In this document: in pieces, positions 1 to 6,863 of the stretch
How positions within the stretch are numbered: position 1 is the stretch's first letter
Layout of the letters: each line of letters opens with the position of its first letter
NCBI GenBank assembly: GCA_023424135.1
Contig: JAFAEH010000069.1
Coordinates: 1 to 12,977 of the forward strand
Origin: Actinomycetes bacterium
GTDB lineage: Bacteria; Actinomycetota; Actinomycetes; Actinomycetales; Cellulomonadaceae
Direction: 5' to 3'
Length of the DNA: 12,977 nucleotides
Position numbers and translations under genes: made by a program
The notes under the pieces: generated by a model
What the model saw: the letters and a program-made list of their open reading frames with translations, nothing else
Told to the model about the DNA's origin: nothing
The model's database searches: none

Positions 1-1638
1 GTCCTGACGACCGCGAGCGACCACGACCCGGTCACCGGCACGCTGCACGGCGACCGGGGACGCGTGGCGGCCGAGGCGCTCGACACGCTGACCGGGGCGC
101 TCGCGGACGTCGAGGGCATCGCGTCGCGGCACGTCGCCGACCACGCCGCGCTGCTGGGGCGCGTCCGGCTCGACCTGGGTGAGGCTCCCGACCTGCCGCT
201 CGACGCGCGGCTCGTGCGGCACGCGCACGGCGAGCCGGACCCGCACCTCGCGGTGCTCGCGTTCCAGTACGGGCGGTACCTGACGGTCGCGGGGTCGCGG
301 CCGGGCACGCTGCCGATGAACCTGCAGGGCATCTGGAACGACCGTGTGCAGCCGCCGTGGAACTCGAACTACACGATCAACATCAACACCGAGATGAACT
401 ACTGGCCGACGCTCGTCGGCGACCTCGCGGAGTGCCACGAGCCCTTGCTGACGTGGCTCGACCGGCTGGCCGCCGCGGGGACGGCGACGGCGCGCGAGCT
501 GTACGGCGCGCGGGGCTGGGTCGCGCACCACAACGCCGACCCGTGGTGCTTCAGCGGGCCGACGGGTCGGGGGCGCGACTCGGCGAGCTGGTCGTCGTGG
601 CCGTTCGGCGGGGTGTGGCTCGCCCGGCACGTGGTCGACCACCACGACTGGACGGGGGACGACGACGCGCTGCGCCGGCACTGGCCCGTGGTGCGGGGTG
701 CGGCGCTGTTCGTGCTCGACACGCTCGTCACGCTGCCCGACGGGTCGCTCGGCACGTCCCCCGCGACGAGCCCCGAGAACCACTACCTGCTGCCCGACGG
801 TCGCCCGGCGGCGGTCGGGGTCTCGACCACGTCGGACCTCGCGATGGCGCGTGACCTGCTGGAGCACGTGCGCCGGCTCGCGCCCGTCGCGGGCGACCAC
901 GACGAGGACCTGCGGGCGGCGGTCGACGGTGCGCTGGACCGGCTCCCGACCGAGCGCACGGGTCCGGACGGGCGGCTCGCGGAGTGGGCGCAGGACGTCC
1001 CGGACGCCGAGCCCCACCACCGCCACCAGTCGCACCTGTACCGCGTGTTCCCCGGCACGTCGATCGACCCGGACACCGCGCCGGCGCTCGCCGCCGCGGC
1101 GCGGCGCACGCTCGACGCACGGGGCCCCGACTCGACGGGCTGGTCGCTCGCGTGGCGGCTCGCGCTGCGTGCCCGGCTGCGGGACGCCGACGGGGTCGCG
1201 GCGCTGGTCGGGGCGTTCCTGCACCCCGTCGACGCGGATCCGGCCGACCTGCCGGCGGGGGACGCGCCGACGCACCACCGTGGCGGGGTCTACACGTCGC
1301 TGCTGTGCGCGCACCCGCCGTTCCAGATCGACGGCAACCTGGGGTTCACGGCGGGTGTCGCCGAGGCGCTCGTGCAGGCGCACCGGCGCGCGGCCGACGG
1401 CGTGCGGGAGGTGCACCTGCTGCCGGCGCTGCCGGCGGCCTGGTCCGCCGGGAGCGTCCAGGGCCTGCGGCTGCGCGGGGGTCTGCGGCTCGCGGACCTG
1501 CGGTGGGCGGACGGGCGCGTCGTGCGGGCCGTGCTCGAGGCCGACCGCACGGTCGTCGTCGATGTGCGCGAGCGCGAGGACGAGGCACGCCGGCAGGTGG
1601 TCGTGCGTCCGGGGGAGCCGACCGTCGTCCTTCCGTGA
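1..1638 (+). CDS. GH95 alpha-L-fucosidase / alpha-L-galactosidase, C-terminal part (5' partial)
   Basis: The reading frame is open from base 1 and ends with TGA at 1636-1638, giving about 545 residues. GH95 proteins usually have 750-800 residues, so roughly the N-terminal third lies outside the window and a signal peptide cannot be judged. The family core is clear: a PMNLQGIWN stretch and then the NINTEMNYW motif at 379-405. Its two asparagines (379-381, 385-387) match the Asn pair that supports the catalytic water in Bifidobacterium AfcA. The SPENHY glutamate (775-777) matches the general acid, and the FQIDGNLG aspartate (1330-1332) matches a further conserved active-site residue. GH95 enzymes are inverting and remove terminal alpha-1,2-L-fucose, or L-galactose in some plant-polysaccharide degraders; the sequence alone does not separate these. 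The gene converges on the lacI gene with a 7-bp gap, so it is not in the downstream operon but probably serves the same substrate. Confidence 0.93.
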   Translation, partial: VLTTASDHDPVTGTLHGDRGRVAAEALDTLTGALADVEGIASRHVADHAALLGRVRLDLGEAPDLPLDARLVRHAHGEPDPHLAVLAFQYGRYLTVAGSRPGTLPMNLQGIWNDRVQPPWNSNYTININTEMNYWPTLVGDLAECHEPLLTWLDRLAAAGTATARELYGARGWVAHHNADPWCFSGPTGRGRDSASWSSWPFGGVWLARHVVDHHDWTGDDDALRRHWPVVRGAALFVLDTLVTLPDGSLGTSPATSPENHYLLPDGRPAAVGVSTTSDLAMARDLLEHVRRLAPVAGDHDEDLRAAVDGALDRLPTERTGPDGRLAEWAQDVPDAEPHHRHQSHLYRVFPGTSIDPDTAPALAAAARRTLDARGPDSTGWSLAWRLALRARLRDADGVAALVGAFLHPVDADPADLPAGDAPTHHRGGVYTSLLCAHPPFQIDGNLGFTAGVAEALVQAHRRAADGVREVHLLPALPAAWSAGSVQGLRLRGGLRLADLRWADGRVVRAVLEADRTVVVDVREREDEARRQVVVRPGEPTVVLP

Positions 1639-1645
1639 GCCGCCG

Positions 1646-2677
1646 CTACCCGCCTGCCGGCGCGGGGGCGGTCGACTCGCGGACGACCAGCTCGGTCGCG
1701 AGGTCGATGCGCAGGTTCGTGGGGTGCTCGCCGGCCGCGAGGCTCAGCACCATCTGGGTGGCCGTGCCGGCCATCTCGCGCAGCGGCTGCCGCACGGTCG
1801 TCAGCGACGGACCGAGCCACTGCGCCAGCGGGATGTCGTCGTAGCCGACCACGGAGACGTCCTCCGGGATGGAGAGCCCGAGCTCCCGCACGGCGCGCAT
1901 GACGCCCAGGCTCTGGTAGTCCGACCCGGCGAAGATCGCGGTGGGGCGGTCGGGGCGCGAGAGCAGGTCCAGGCCGTGCTGGTAGCCGCCGTCGACGTGG
2001 AAGTCGCCCCATCGCACGAGGCTGGGGTCGGGCCGGATCCCGGCCTCGTCGAGCGCGCTGCGGTACCCGTCGACGCGGGCCCGTGAGCACAGCACGTCGG
2101 ACGGGCCGGCGATGACGGCGATCCGCCGGTGGCCGAGCGAGAGCAGGTGGCGGGTCGCGATGAGGCCGCCGTTCCAGTTGTTCGAGCCGACGGTCGGGAC
2201 GCCCGCCGGCGGCTCGCCCCACGTGTCGACGACGACGAACGGGATCGAGCGCGACTCGAGCTGGTGGCGCTGCGTCGCGTCCAGGCTCGACAGCACCAGC
2301 AGCACGCCCAGGGGCCGGCGCGCGAGGATGTCGTCGATCAGCTCCTGGGGTGGGCGGTGCGCACCGCCGATCTCCGAGAGCACGACCCCGACGCGACGGG
2401 CCGCCGCGGCGTCCTCGACGCCCTTGATGACCTCCTGCGCCCACGCGTTGTCGATGTGGTGGAACACGAGGTCGATGAGGTTCGGGTCGCCCGAGCCGCG
2501 CCCGCGACGGCGCCGGTAGCTGTGCTCCTCGAGGATCGCCTCGACGCGGGCCCGCGTGCCGGCGGCGACGTCGGCACGTCCGTTGAGCACCTTGGAGACG
2601 GTGGGCACGGAGACGCCGGCGAGCGCAGCGATCTCGGCGATCGTGACGGTGCGTCGGCCGTCGGTGGACGTGGCCAC
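1646..2677 (-). CDS. LacI-family transcriptional repressor
   Basis: This is a 343-residue protein of normal family length. The N-terminal helix-turn-helix spans about residues 13-32 (TIAEIAALAGVSVPTVSKVLNG) and a hinge follows it. The rest is a periplasmic-binding-protein-like effector domain, including the typical FAGSDYQSLGVMRA and VSVVGYDDI segments. I chose the GTG at 2677-2675 because the mRNA reads GAGGAGGA just upstream with good spacing, and because LacI proteins place the HTH within the first residues. The frame stays open up to 2791, but that 38-residue extension is basic and proline-rich and unlike the family. The gene is divergent from the transporter/glycosidase operon, whose promoter carries a LacI-type palindrome, so it is very probably that operon's sugar-responsive repressor. 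The inducer is not identifiable; it is likely a mono- or disaccharide released by the neighbouring enzymes. Confidence 0.93.
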   Translation of the reverse strand: MATSTDGRRTVTIAEIAALAGVSVPTVSKVLNGRADVAAGTRARVEAILEEHSYRRRRGRGSGDPNLIDLVFHHIDNAWAQEVIKGVEDAAAARRVGVVLSEIGGAHRPPQELIDDILARRPLGVLLVLSSLDATQRHQLESRSIPFVVVDTWGEPPAGVPTVGSNNWNGGLIATRHLLSLGHRRIAVIAGPSDVLCSRARVDGYRSALDEAGIRPDPSLVRWGDFHVDGGYQHGLDLLSRPDRPTAIFAGSDYQSLGVMRAVRELGLSIPEDVSVVGYDDIPLAQWLGPSLTTVRQPLREMAGTATQMVLSLAAGEHPTNLRIDLATELVVRESTAPAPAGG

Positions 2678-2756
2678 GGGTCCTCCTCGGAGCGGTCCGC
2701 CGCGGCGGGGCCGCGGTGGCGGTGCGTGATCGTGCAGCATCGCAAGTTTCGAAGGG

Positions 2757-2787
2757 AGGTTAGCACCCGCGTGGTCCGGCATGTCGG
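2757..2787 (-). promoter_or_regulatory. Possible lacI promoter
   Basis: On the minus strand, TAACCT (complement of 2757-2762) fits the actinobacterial TANNNT -10 pattern. A weak CCGACA (complement of 2782-2787) lies 19 bp upstream. Just downstream, around 2741-2753, the sequence CGCAAGTTTCGAA resembles one arm of the operator at 2855-2866, so weak autoregulation is conceivable. The spacing is long and the match is poor. Confidence 0.2.
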
Positions 2788-2795
2788 GCATCCGC

Positions 2796-2809
2796 CCGGA
2801 CGCGTCCGG
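2796..2809. promoter_or_regulatory. 14-bp perfect palindrome in the lacI/permease intergenic region
   Basis: CCGGACGCGTCCGG is perfectly self-complementary. It lies 34 bp upstream of the -35 element of the operon promoter and upstream of the proposed lacI promoter. It could be a binding site for a second regulator. In DNA this GC-rich, a chance palindrome of this length within 374 bp is not negligible, so the call is tentative. Confidence 0.3.
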
Positions 2810-2843
2810 ATGGTCCTTCCGGGTCTCGGTTCGATCACATCGG

Positions 2844-2873
2844 TTGACGGCACCGCAAACGTTTGCCTAACGT
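2844..2873 (+). promoter_or_regulatory. Sigma-70-type promoter with a LacI operator in the spacer
   Basis: TTGACG at 2844-2849 is followed after 18 bp by TAACGT (2868-2873), which fits the actinobacterial TANNNT -10 pattern. The perfect 12-bp palindrome GCAAACGTTTGC occupies 2855-2866, entirely inside the spacer. Its central CG and AT-containing arms are the classic form of LacI/GalR-family operators. A repressor bound there would block RNA polymerase directly. This is the only such site found in the gaps of the window. Transcription would start near 2880 and give a leader of about 170 nt before the first permease gene. The rest of the 374-bp gap (2678-3051) holds a second palindrome, a possible lacI promoter and a small leader ORF with a hairpin; I see no other gene. 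Confidence 0.75.
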
Positions 2874-2933
2874 GTCCGCCGTGAGGTCGACGGGATGGTC
2901 CGCCGACACGTTTCGGCCACGAGGACGTGATCG

Positions 2934-3047
2934 ATGCATGCGCAGCAGCACGGCGTTCGCCCGGTGACCACCGGGTCGTCGACGCCATCCTCCGGCCGTG
3001 TCCCCGGGTGTGCCACCGCACTGCCCGGTGCCCCGAAGAGGTGGTGA
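2934..3047 (+). other. Possible leader ORF (37 codons) upstream of permease 1
   Basis: ATG at 2934 is preceded by GAGGA at 2921-2925, eight bases upstream, which is a plausible ribosome binding site. The frame reads 37 codons and stops at TGA 3045-3047, four bases before the permease ATG and inside the permease's own ribosome binding region. About 80% of its third positions are G or C, which is only mildly coding-like. It could couple translation to the permease or regulate it, or it could be chance in a GC-rich leader. No known peptide family is recognised. Confidence 0.25.
2952..2986 (+). promoter_or_regulatory. Leader hairpin in the 5' untranslated region
   Basis: CCCGGT (2960-2965) and ACCGGG (2970-2975) form a 6-bp stem around the 4-nt loop GACC. 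Outside an asymmetric internal loop, GGCGT (2952-2956) can pair with ACGCC (2982-2986) and extend it. It lies in the transcribed leader of the transporter operon. No U-tract follows, so it is not a simple terminator. No riboswitch class is recognised. Confidence 0.3.
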
Positions 3048-3051
3048 CCCC

Positions 3052-4101
3052 ATGTCGACCGACGGTGTGACCGTCGCGGGCGGCGGAGCCGCGCAGGCGG
3101 CTCTCTCGCAGGACCCCGCAGCGCCCGTCGTGGCGCGCAACGCCGACGGCGGACCTGACGGTCCGGTCGACCGCGCGACGCGCAAGCGGCGCCAGGGTCA
3201 CGTGACCTGGCGTCGGGCCCTGCGACGCGACTGGCAGCTGTACACGCTGCTCGTCCTGCCGCTCGTGTTCTTCGCGATCTTCCGCTACATGCCGATGCTC
3301 GGGAACGTCATCGCGTTCCGACGGTTCCGGCCCGGCGGGTCGATCTTCGGCGAGGAGTGGGTCGGTCTGCACTACGTGCGGATGTTCATCAACGACCCCA
3401 CGTTCTGGAACGTCTTCCAGAACACCCTGATCCTCGGCGTCCTCAGCCTCGTCATCATCTTCCCGCTGCCGATCGTGCTGGCGCTCATGCTCAACGAGCT
3501 GCGCTCGCGCAGGTTCAAGCGGATCGTCCAGACGATCTCCTACCTGCCGCACTTCATGTCGATCGTCATCGTCGCCGGCCTGGTCTTCCAGCTCACGGCG
3601 ATGCGCGGGACGATCAACCAGCTCATCACCGCGTTCGGCGGCGCCGCGATCCCGTTCATGCAGCTGCCCGAGTGGTTCCGCACGGTCTACATCTCCTCGG
3701 AGATCTGGCAGACGGTCGGCTGGGGCACGATCCTCTACCTCGCCGCGCTGTCGACGATCGACCCGCAGCTCTACGAGGCGGCCCGCATCGACGGGGCCAA
3801 CCGCTGGCGCCAGACCTGGCACGTCACTCTGCCCGGCATCCGGCCCACCATGATCGTGCTGCTCATCCTCAACATCGGCAGCTTCATGGCGGTCGGGTTC
3901 GAGAAGATCCTGCTGCTGTACAACCCCTTGCTGTACCCGACGGCCGACGTCATCGCGACGTACCTGTACCGCGTCGGCATCGGGTCCGCGCAGTTCTCCT
4001 ACGCGACCGCGATCGGTCTGTTCGAGGCGATCATCGGCCTCACCCTCGTCCTGTCCGCCAACGCGATCTCGCGCCGAGTGGTGGGAGCCTCCCTGTGGTG
4101 A
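3052..4101 (+). CDS. Carbohydrate ABC transporter permease 1 (LplB/YtcP group, MalF position)
   Basis: This is a 349-residue inner-membrane permease of the binding-protein-dependent sugar importer family, close to the LplB type. A polar N-terminal region of about 55 residues is followed by a first membrane helix (LYTLLVLPLVFFAIFRYMPMLG) and about five more. The cytoplasmic EAA loop, which docks the ATPase, is intact: E242-A-A-R-I-D-G248-A, ending at L260-P261-G262. The start is the ATG at 3052, preceded by GAGGTGGTGA; an in-frame GTG at 2998 would add 18 residues with no better signal. It is the first gene of the operon and overlaps the second permease at its 3' end, as expected for two proteins forming a one-to-one transmembrane dimer. 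Substrate specificity lies in the lipoprotein gene further on. It is probably repressed by the divergent LacI protein. Confidence 0.93.
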   Translation: MSTDGVTVAGGGAAQAALSQDPAAPVVARNADGGPDGPVDRATRKRRQGHVTWRRALRRDWQLYTLLVLPLVFFAIFRYMPMLGNVIAFRRFRPGGSIFGEEWVGLHYVRMFINDPTFWNVFQNTLILGVLSLVIIFPLPIVLALMLNELRSRRFKRIVQTISYLPHFMSIVIVAGLVFQLTAMRGTINQLITAFGGAAIPFMQLPEWFRTVYISSEIWQTVGWGTILYLAALSTIDPQLYEAARIDGANRWRQTWHVTLPGIRPTMIVLLILNIGSFMAVGFEKILLLYNPLLYPTADVIATYLYRVGIGSAQFSYATAIGLFEAIIGLTLVLSANAISRRVVGASLW

Positions 4102-5024
4102 CCGTCGACAAGCTGACCCGCCTCGACGAGCGGCTCTCGAGGTCGACCGTCCGTGCCGTGAAGGACACGCGCGCCTACACCGCGTTCCGCGTCATCAACG
4201 GCACGCTGCTGGTGATCATCGCCGGCGTGACGCTGTACCCGTTCATCAACCTCGTCGCCCAGGCGTTCTCGTCGGAGGCGTACATCAACGCGGGCCGCGT
4301 CAGCGTGTGGCCGCGCGGGTTCAACGTCACGACGTTCAACCTCGTCATGGCGGACTCGATGTTCTGGCGCAACTACCAGAACACCGTGTACTACACGGTC
4401 GTCGCGACCCTCGTCGCGATGGTGCTCACCACGACGTTCGCGTACGCGATCTCGAAGTACCACCTCAAGGGCCGCAAGGTCTTCATCGGCATCGCCGTGT
4501 TCACGATGTTCTTCAACGGTGGCCTGATCCCCAACTACGTGCTCATCAACGAGCTGGGGCTGCGCAACTCGGTGTGGGCCATCGCGCTGCCGAACGCGAT
4601 CAGCGTGTTCAACCTGCTCGTCATGAAGTCGTTCTTCGAGAACTTCTCCACCGAGCTGGAGGAGGCTGCCGAGATCGACGGCCTGAGCACGTACGGCAAG
4701 CTCTGGCGGATCGTGCTGCCCCTGAGCAAGGCCGTCATCGCGACGATGGTCCTGTTCTACGCGGTGTCGTTCTGGAACTCGTGGTTCGCGGCGTTCCTCT
4801 ACATGGACCACCGCGAGCTGTACCCGGTGACGGTGTACCTGCGCAACCTCATCGCGGGCGCCACGAGCGTCGACGGTGCGGCGGGGTCGGCGGAGTCGAC
4901 GCAGATCGCCGCCAACGTCAAGGCCGTGACGATGCTGCTCACGGTCCTGCCGATCGTGTGCCTCTACCCGTTCATCCAGCGGTACTTCGTGTCGGGCGTG
5001 ATGCTCGGCTCGGTCAAGCAGTGA
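4095..5024 (+). CDS. Carbohydrate ABC transporter permease 2 (LplC/YtcP group, MalG position)
   Basis: The protein has 309 residues and is the partner of permease 1. It shows six predicted membrane helices, beginning with FRVINGTLLVIIAGVTLYPF, and an intact EAA loop: E190-A-A-E-I-D-G196, ending at L208-P209. It carries the FNGGLIPNY segment typical of this LplC/YtcP-like group. The start is one of two adjacent GTG codons at 4095 and 4098. GGGAG at 4083-4087 is 7 nt from the first and 10 nt from the second, so I prefer 4095. Either choice overlaps the end of permease 1, implying coupled translation. No ATP-binding subunit gene is found in the window, so a shared ATPase encoded elsewhere is presumed, as for MsiK-dependent importers in other actinobacteria. 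Confidence 0.93.
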   Translation: MVTVDKLTRLDERLSRSTVRAVKDTRAYTAFRVINGTLLVIIAGVTLYPFINLVAQAFSSEAYINAGRVSVWPRGFNVTTFNLVMADSMFWRNYQNTVYYTVVATLVAMVLTTTFAYAISKYHLKGRKVFIGIAVFTMFFNGGLIPNYVLINELGLRNSVWAIALPNAISVFNLLVMKSFFENFSTELEEAAEIDGLSTYGKLWRIVLPLSKAVIATMVLFYAVSFWNSWFAAFLYMDHRELYPVTVYLRNLIAGATSVDGAAGSAESTQIAANVKAVTMLLTVLPIVCLYPFIQRYFVSGVMLGSVKQ

Positions 5025-5027
5025 CCC

Positions 5028-5114
5028 ATGACCTTCACGACCCCCGCGGCCACCCGGTCCGCGGTGCACTTCCACGGATGCAGGACGACGACGTTCCACC
5101 CGGAAGGAGAATGA
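5028..5114 (+). other. Possible 28-codon ORF bridging permease 2 and the binding-protein gene
   Basis: ATG at 5028 lies three bases after the permease stop, in the same frame. Its TGA (5112-5114) overlaps the preferred ATG of the lipoprotein gene as TGATG. The ORF therefore fills the 89-bp gap exactly. It has no ribosome binding site of its own, so translation would depend on re-initiation or stop-codon readthrough. The peptide, rich in Thr, His and Arg, is not recognised. It may be a coupling device or a coincidence. Confidence 0.22.
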
Positions 5115-6775
5115 TGAGGACGACGAAGAAGCGGTCCGTGGCGTACGCCGCGACCGCCGCGACGCTCGCACTGGCGCTGGCGGCGTGCTCGGGAGGCTCG
5201 GACGACGGTGACGGGGACACCCCCGACGTGAGCGAGCTCGGTCAGGTCGGTGCGATGGAGGACTACGGCGTCGGCACGACGTTCAAGGCCACCGAGCCGC
5301 TGAGCTTCGGGCTGATGTACCGCGACCACCCGAACTACCCGCTCAAGGACGACTGGGACATCCTCACCAAGCTGACCGAGAACCAGAACGTCTCCTTCGA
5401 CATCCAGAGCGCACCGCTGTCCGACTGGCAGCAGGCGCAGTCCATCGCGATCGGCGCGGGCAACGCACCGGAGATCATCTCCGTGACGTACCCGGGCCAG
5501 GAGGTCGCGTTCGTCGCCGGCGGCGCGATCCTGCCGGTGAGCGACTACGTCGAGTACATGCCCAACCTGCAGGACAAGATCGAGAAGTGGGACCTGGCGA
5601 GCGACATCGACCGGCTGCGTCAGGAGGACGGCAAGTTCTACCTGCTGCCGGGCCTGCGCGAGTCGGTGCGTCCGATGTACTCCTACGCGGTGCGTGCGGA
5701 CGTCTGGGAGGAGCTCGGCCTGAGCCTGGAGCCCGCGACGTTCGAGGACTTCGCGGCCGACCTGGCCAAGGTCAAGGAGGCCTACCCGGACCAGTACCCG
5801 CTGTCCGACCGCTGGTCGGCCAACGGTCCGCTCGAGGCGACGCTCAACGTCGCGGCGCCGAACTTCGGCACCGCCGCCGGCTGGGGCTTCGGTGAGGGCA
5901 CCTGGTGGGACGCGGACGCCGAGGAGTTCGTCTACACGGGTGCCATGGACGAGTACCGCGACCTGGTCTCGTACTACCACGACCTGGTCGCCGACGGCCT
6001 CATGGACCCCGAGAGCCTCACGCAGGACGACGACCAGGCGCAGCAGAAGATCGCGTCCGGCCAGACGTTCGCGCAGCTGACCAACGACCAGGAGATCCTC
6101 AAGATCCGCACGGCGTTCGAGGAGCTGGGCACGGACGGCGAGGTCGCGATGATCCGCGTCCCCGCCGGCCCGGCGGGTGACTACCAGGCCGGTTCGCGCC
6201 TGGTCAGCGGCCTGATGCTGTCGTCGAAGGCCAAGGACTCCGACCACTTCCTGGCGATGCTGCAGTTCCTCGACTGGCTGTACTACTCCGACGAGGGCCT
6301 CGAGTTCGCGAAGTGGGGCGTCGAGGGTGAGACGTACACCAAGGACGCGGACGGCAAGCGCACGCTGGCCGCGGACATCGACCAGAACGGCCTCAACCCG
6401 GGCGCGCCGAAGTTCCTCAACGTGGACTTCGGCTACCACAACGGCGTCTGGATGCTCGAGCACGGCTCGTCCGACGACCTCGACCAGTCGATGCTCCGCG
6501 AGGAGGTCGTGGACTTCGTCCAGTCGATGAGCGACAAGGAGCTCGCACCCGTGGCGCCGCCCGCGCCGCTCAACGAGCTCGAGCGTGAGCAGGTCTCGCT
6601 GTGGACGACGGCCCTCAAGGACCACGTCTACCAGAACACGGCCGCCTTCATCCTGGGGCAGCGCTCGCTCGACGAGTGGGACACGTACGTGTCCGAGCTC
6701 GAGGGCAAGAACCTGCAGCAGTACCTCGACGTCGTCAACGGCGCGCAGCAGCGGTTCGCCGAGAAGAACGGCTGA
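5114..6775 (+). CDS. Extracellular sugar-binding lipoprotein of the ABC importer (family 1 SBP, LplA/YtcQ group)
   Basis: This 553-residue protein captures the oligosaccharide outside the membrane and delivers it to the two permeases. Its N-terminus is a lipoprotein signal: basic residues (RTTKKR), a hydrophobic stretch and the lipobox LALAAC, with lipidated Cys25. A Gly/Asp-rich linker follows. The long length, about 100 residues more than typical family 1 binding proteins, and features such as the FYLLPG segment fit the LplA/YtcQ type that pairs with LplB/LplC permeases. Two adjacent ATGs are possible (5111, 5114). AAGGAG at 5104-5109 sits only 1 nt from the first and 4 nt from the second, so 5114 is preferred. 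The ligand cannot be read from sequence; the neighbouring enzymes suggest a hemicellulose oligosaccharide. A strong hairpin follows the stop codon, a common place for signals that raise binding-protein mRNA relative to downstream genes. Confidence 0.93.
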   Translation: MRTTKKRSVAYAATAATLALALAACSGGSDDGDGDTPDVSELGQVGAMEDYGVGTTFKATEPLSFGLMYRDHPNYPLKDDWDILTKLTENQNVSFDIQSAPLSDWQQAQSIAIGAGNAPEIISVTYPGQEVAFVAGGAILPVSDYVEYMPNLQDKIEKWDLASDIDRLRQEDGKFYLLPGLRESVRPMYSYAVRADVWEELGLSLEPATFEDFAADLAKVKEAYPDQYPLSDRWSANGPLEATLNVAAPNFGTAAGWGFGEGTWWDADAEEFVYTGAMDEYRDLVSYYHDLVADGLMDPESLTQDDDQAQQKIASGQTFAQLTNDQEILKIRTAFEELGTDGEVAMIRVPAGPAGDYQAGSRLVSGLMLSSKAKDSDHFLAMLQFLDWLYYSDEGLEFAKWGVEGETYTKDADGKRTLAADIDQNGLNPGAPKFLNVDFGYHNGVWMLEHGSSDDLDQSMLREEVVDFVQSMSDKELAPVAPPAPLNELEREQVSLWTTALKDHVYQNTAAFILGQRSLDEWDTYVSELEGKNLQQYLDVVNGAQQRFAEKNG

Positions 6776-6781
6776 CGGTCC

Positions 6782-6822
6782 CGGGCCGGGTCGCCCTCCC
6801 GCGGGGAGGGCGACCCGGCCCG
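6782..6822 (+). terminator. Perfect 19-bp hairpin after the binding-protein gene (partial terminator or mRNA-stabilising element)
   Basis: Bases 6782-6800 and 6804-6822 are perfectly complementary (19 bp, almost all G:C) around a 3-nt loop. The hairpin starts 7 bp after the lipoprotein stop codon and ends 41 bp before the GH39 start. No U-tract follows, though actinobacterial terminators often lack one. The downstream genes have no clear promoter, so partial termination or 3'-end protection of the transporter mRNA is likelier than a full stop. Confidence 0.75.
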
Positions 6823-6863
6823 TGCCGTTCCCACCCACCCCTCCACGATCGGAGCCGTCCGCC

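Noticed and set aside
698..2086. 462-codon plus-strand open frame crossing the end of GH95 into lacI
   Set aside because: Arg/Thr/Ser-rich product typical of a shifted frame; it conflicts with two well-supported genes.
2678..2791. N-terminal extension of the LacI protein to the ATG at 2791
   Set aside because: The GTG at 2677 has an excellent ribosome binding site and puts the HTH at the normal position; the extension would cover the likely lacI promoter.
2998..3051. N-terminal extension of permease 1 from the GTG at 2998
   Set aside because: No better ribosome binding site, and the ATG at 3052 has a good one; the extra residues are Pro/Arg-rich and not family-like.
2338..3822. 494-codon minus-strand open frame crossing the lacI 5' end, the promoter region and permease 1
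   Set aside because: It overlaps the lacI HTH in another frame and crosses a clear promoter/operator; its product has no recognisable domain.
5044..5064. Possible hairpin from two CCGCGG copies in the permease 2 / lipoprotein gap
   Set aside because: Each CCGCGG is itself palindromic and the stem is only 6 bp, which is easily expected by chance in this GC-rich DNA.
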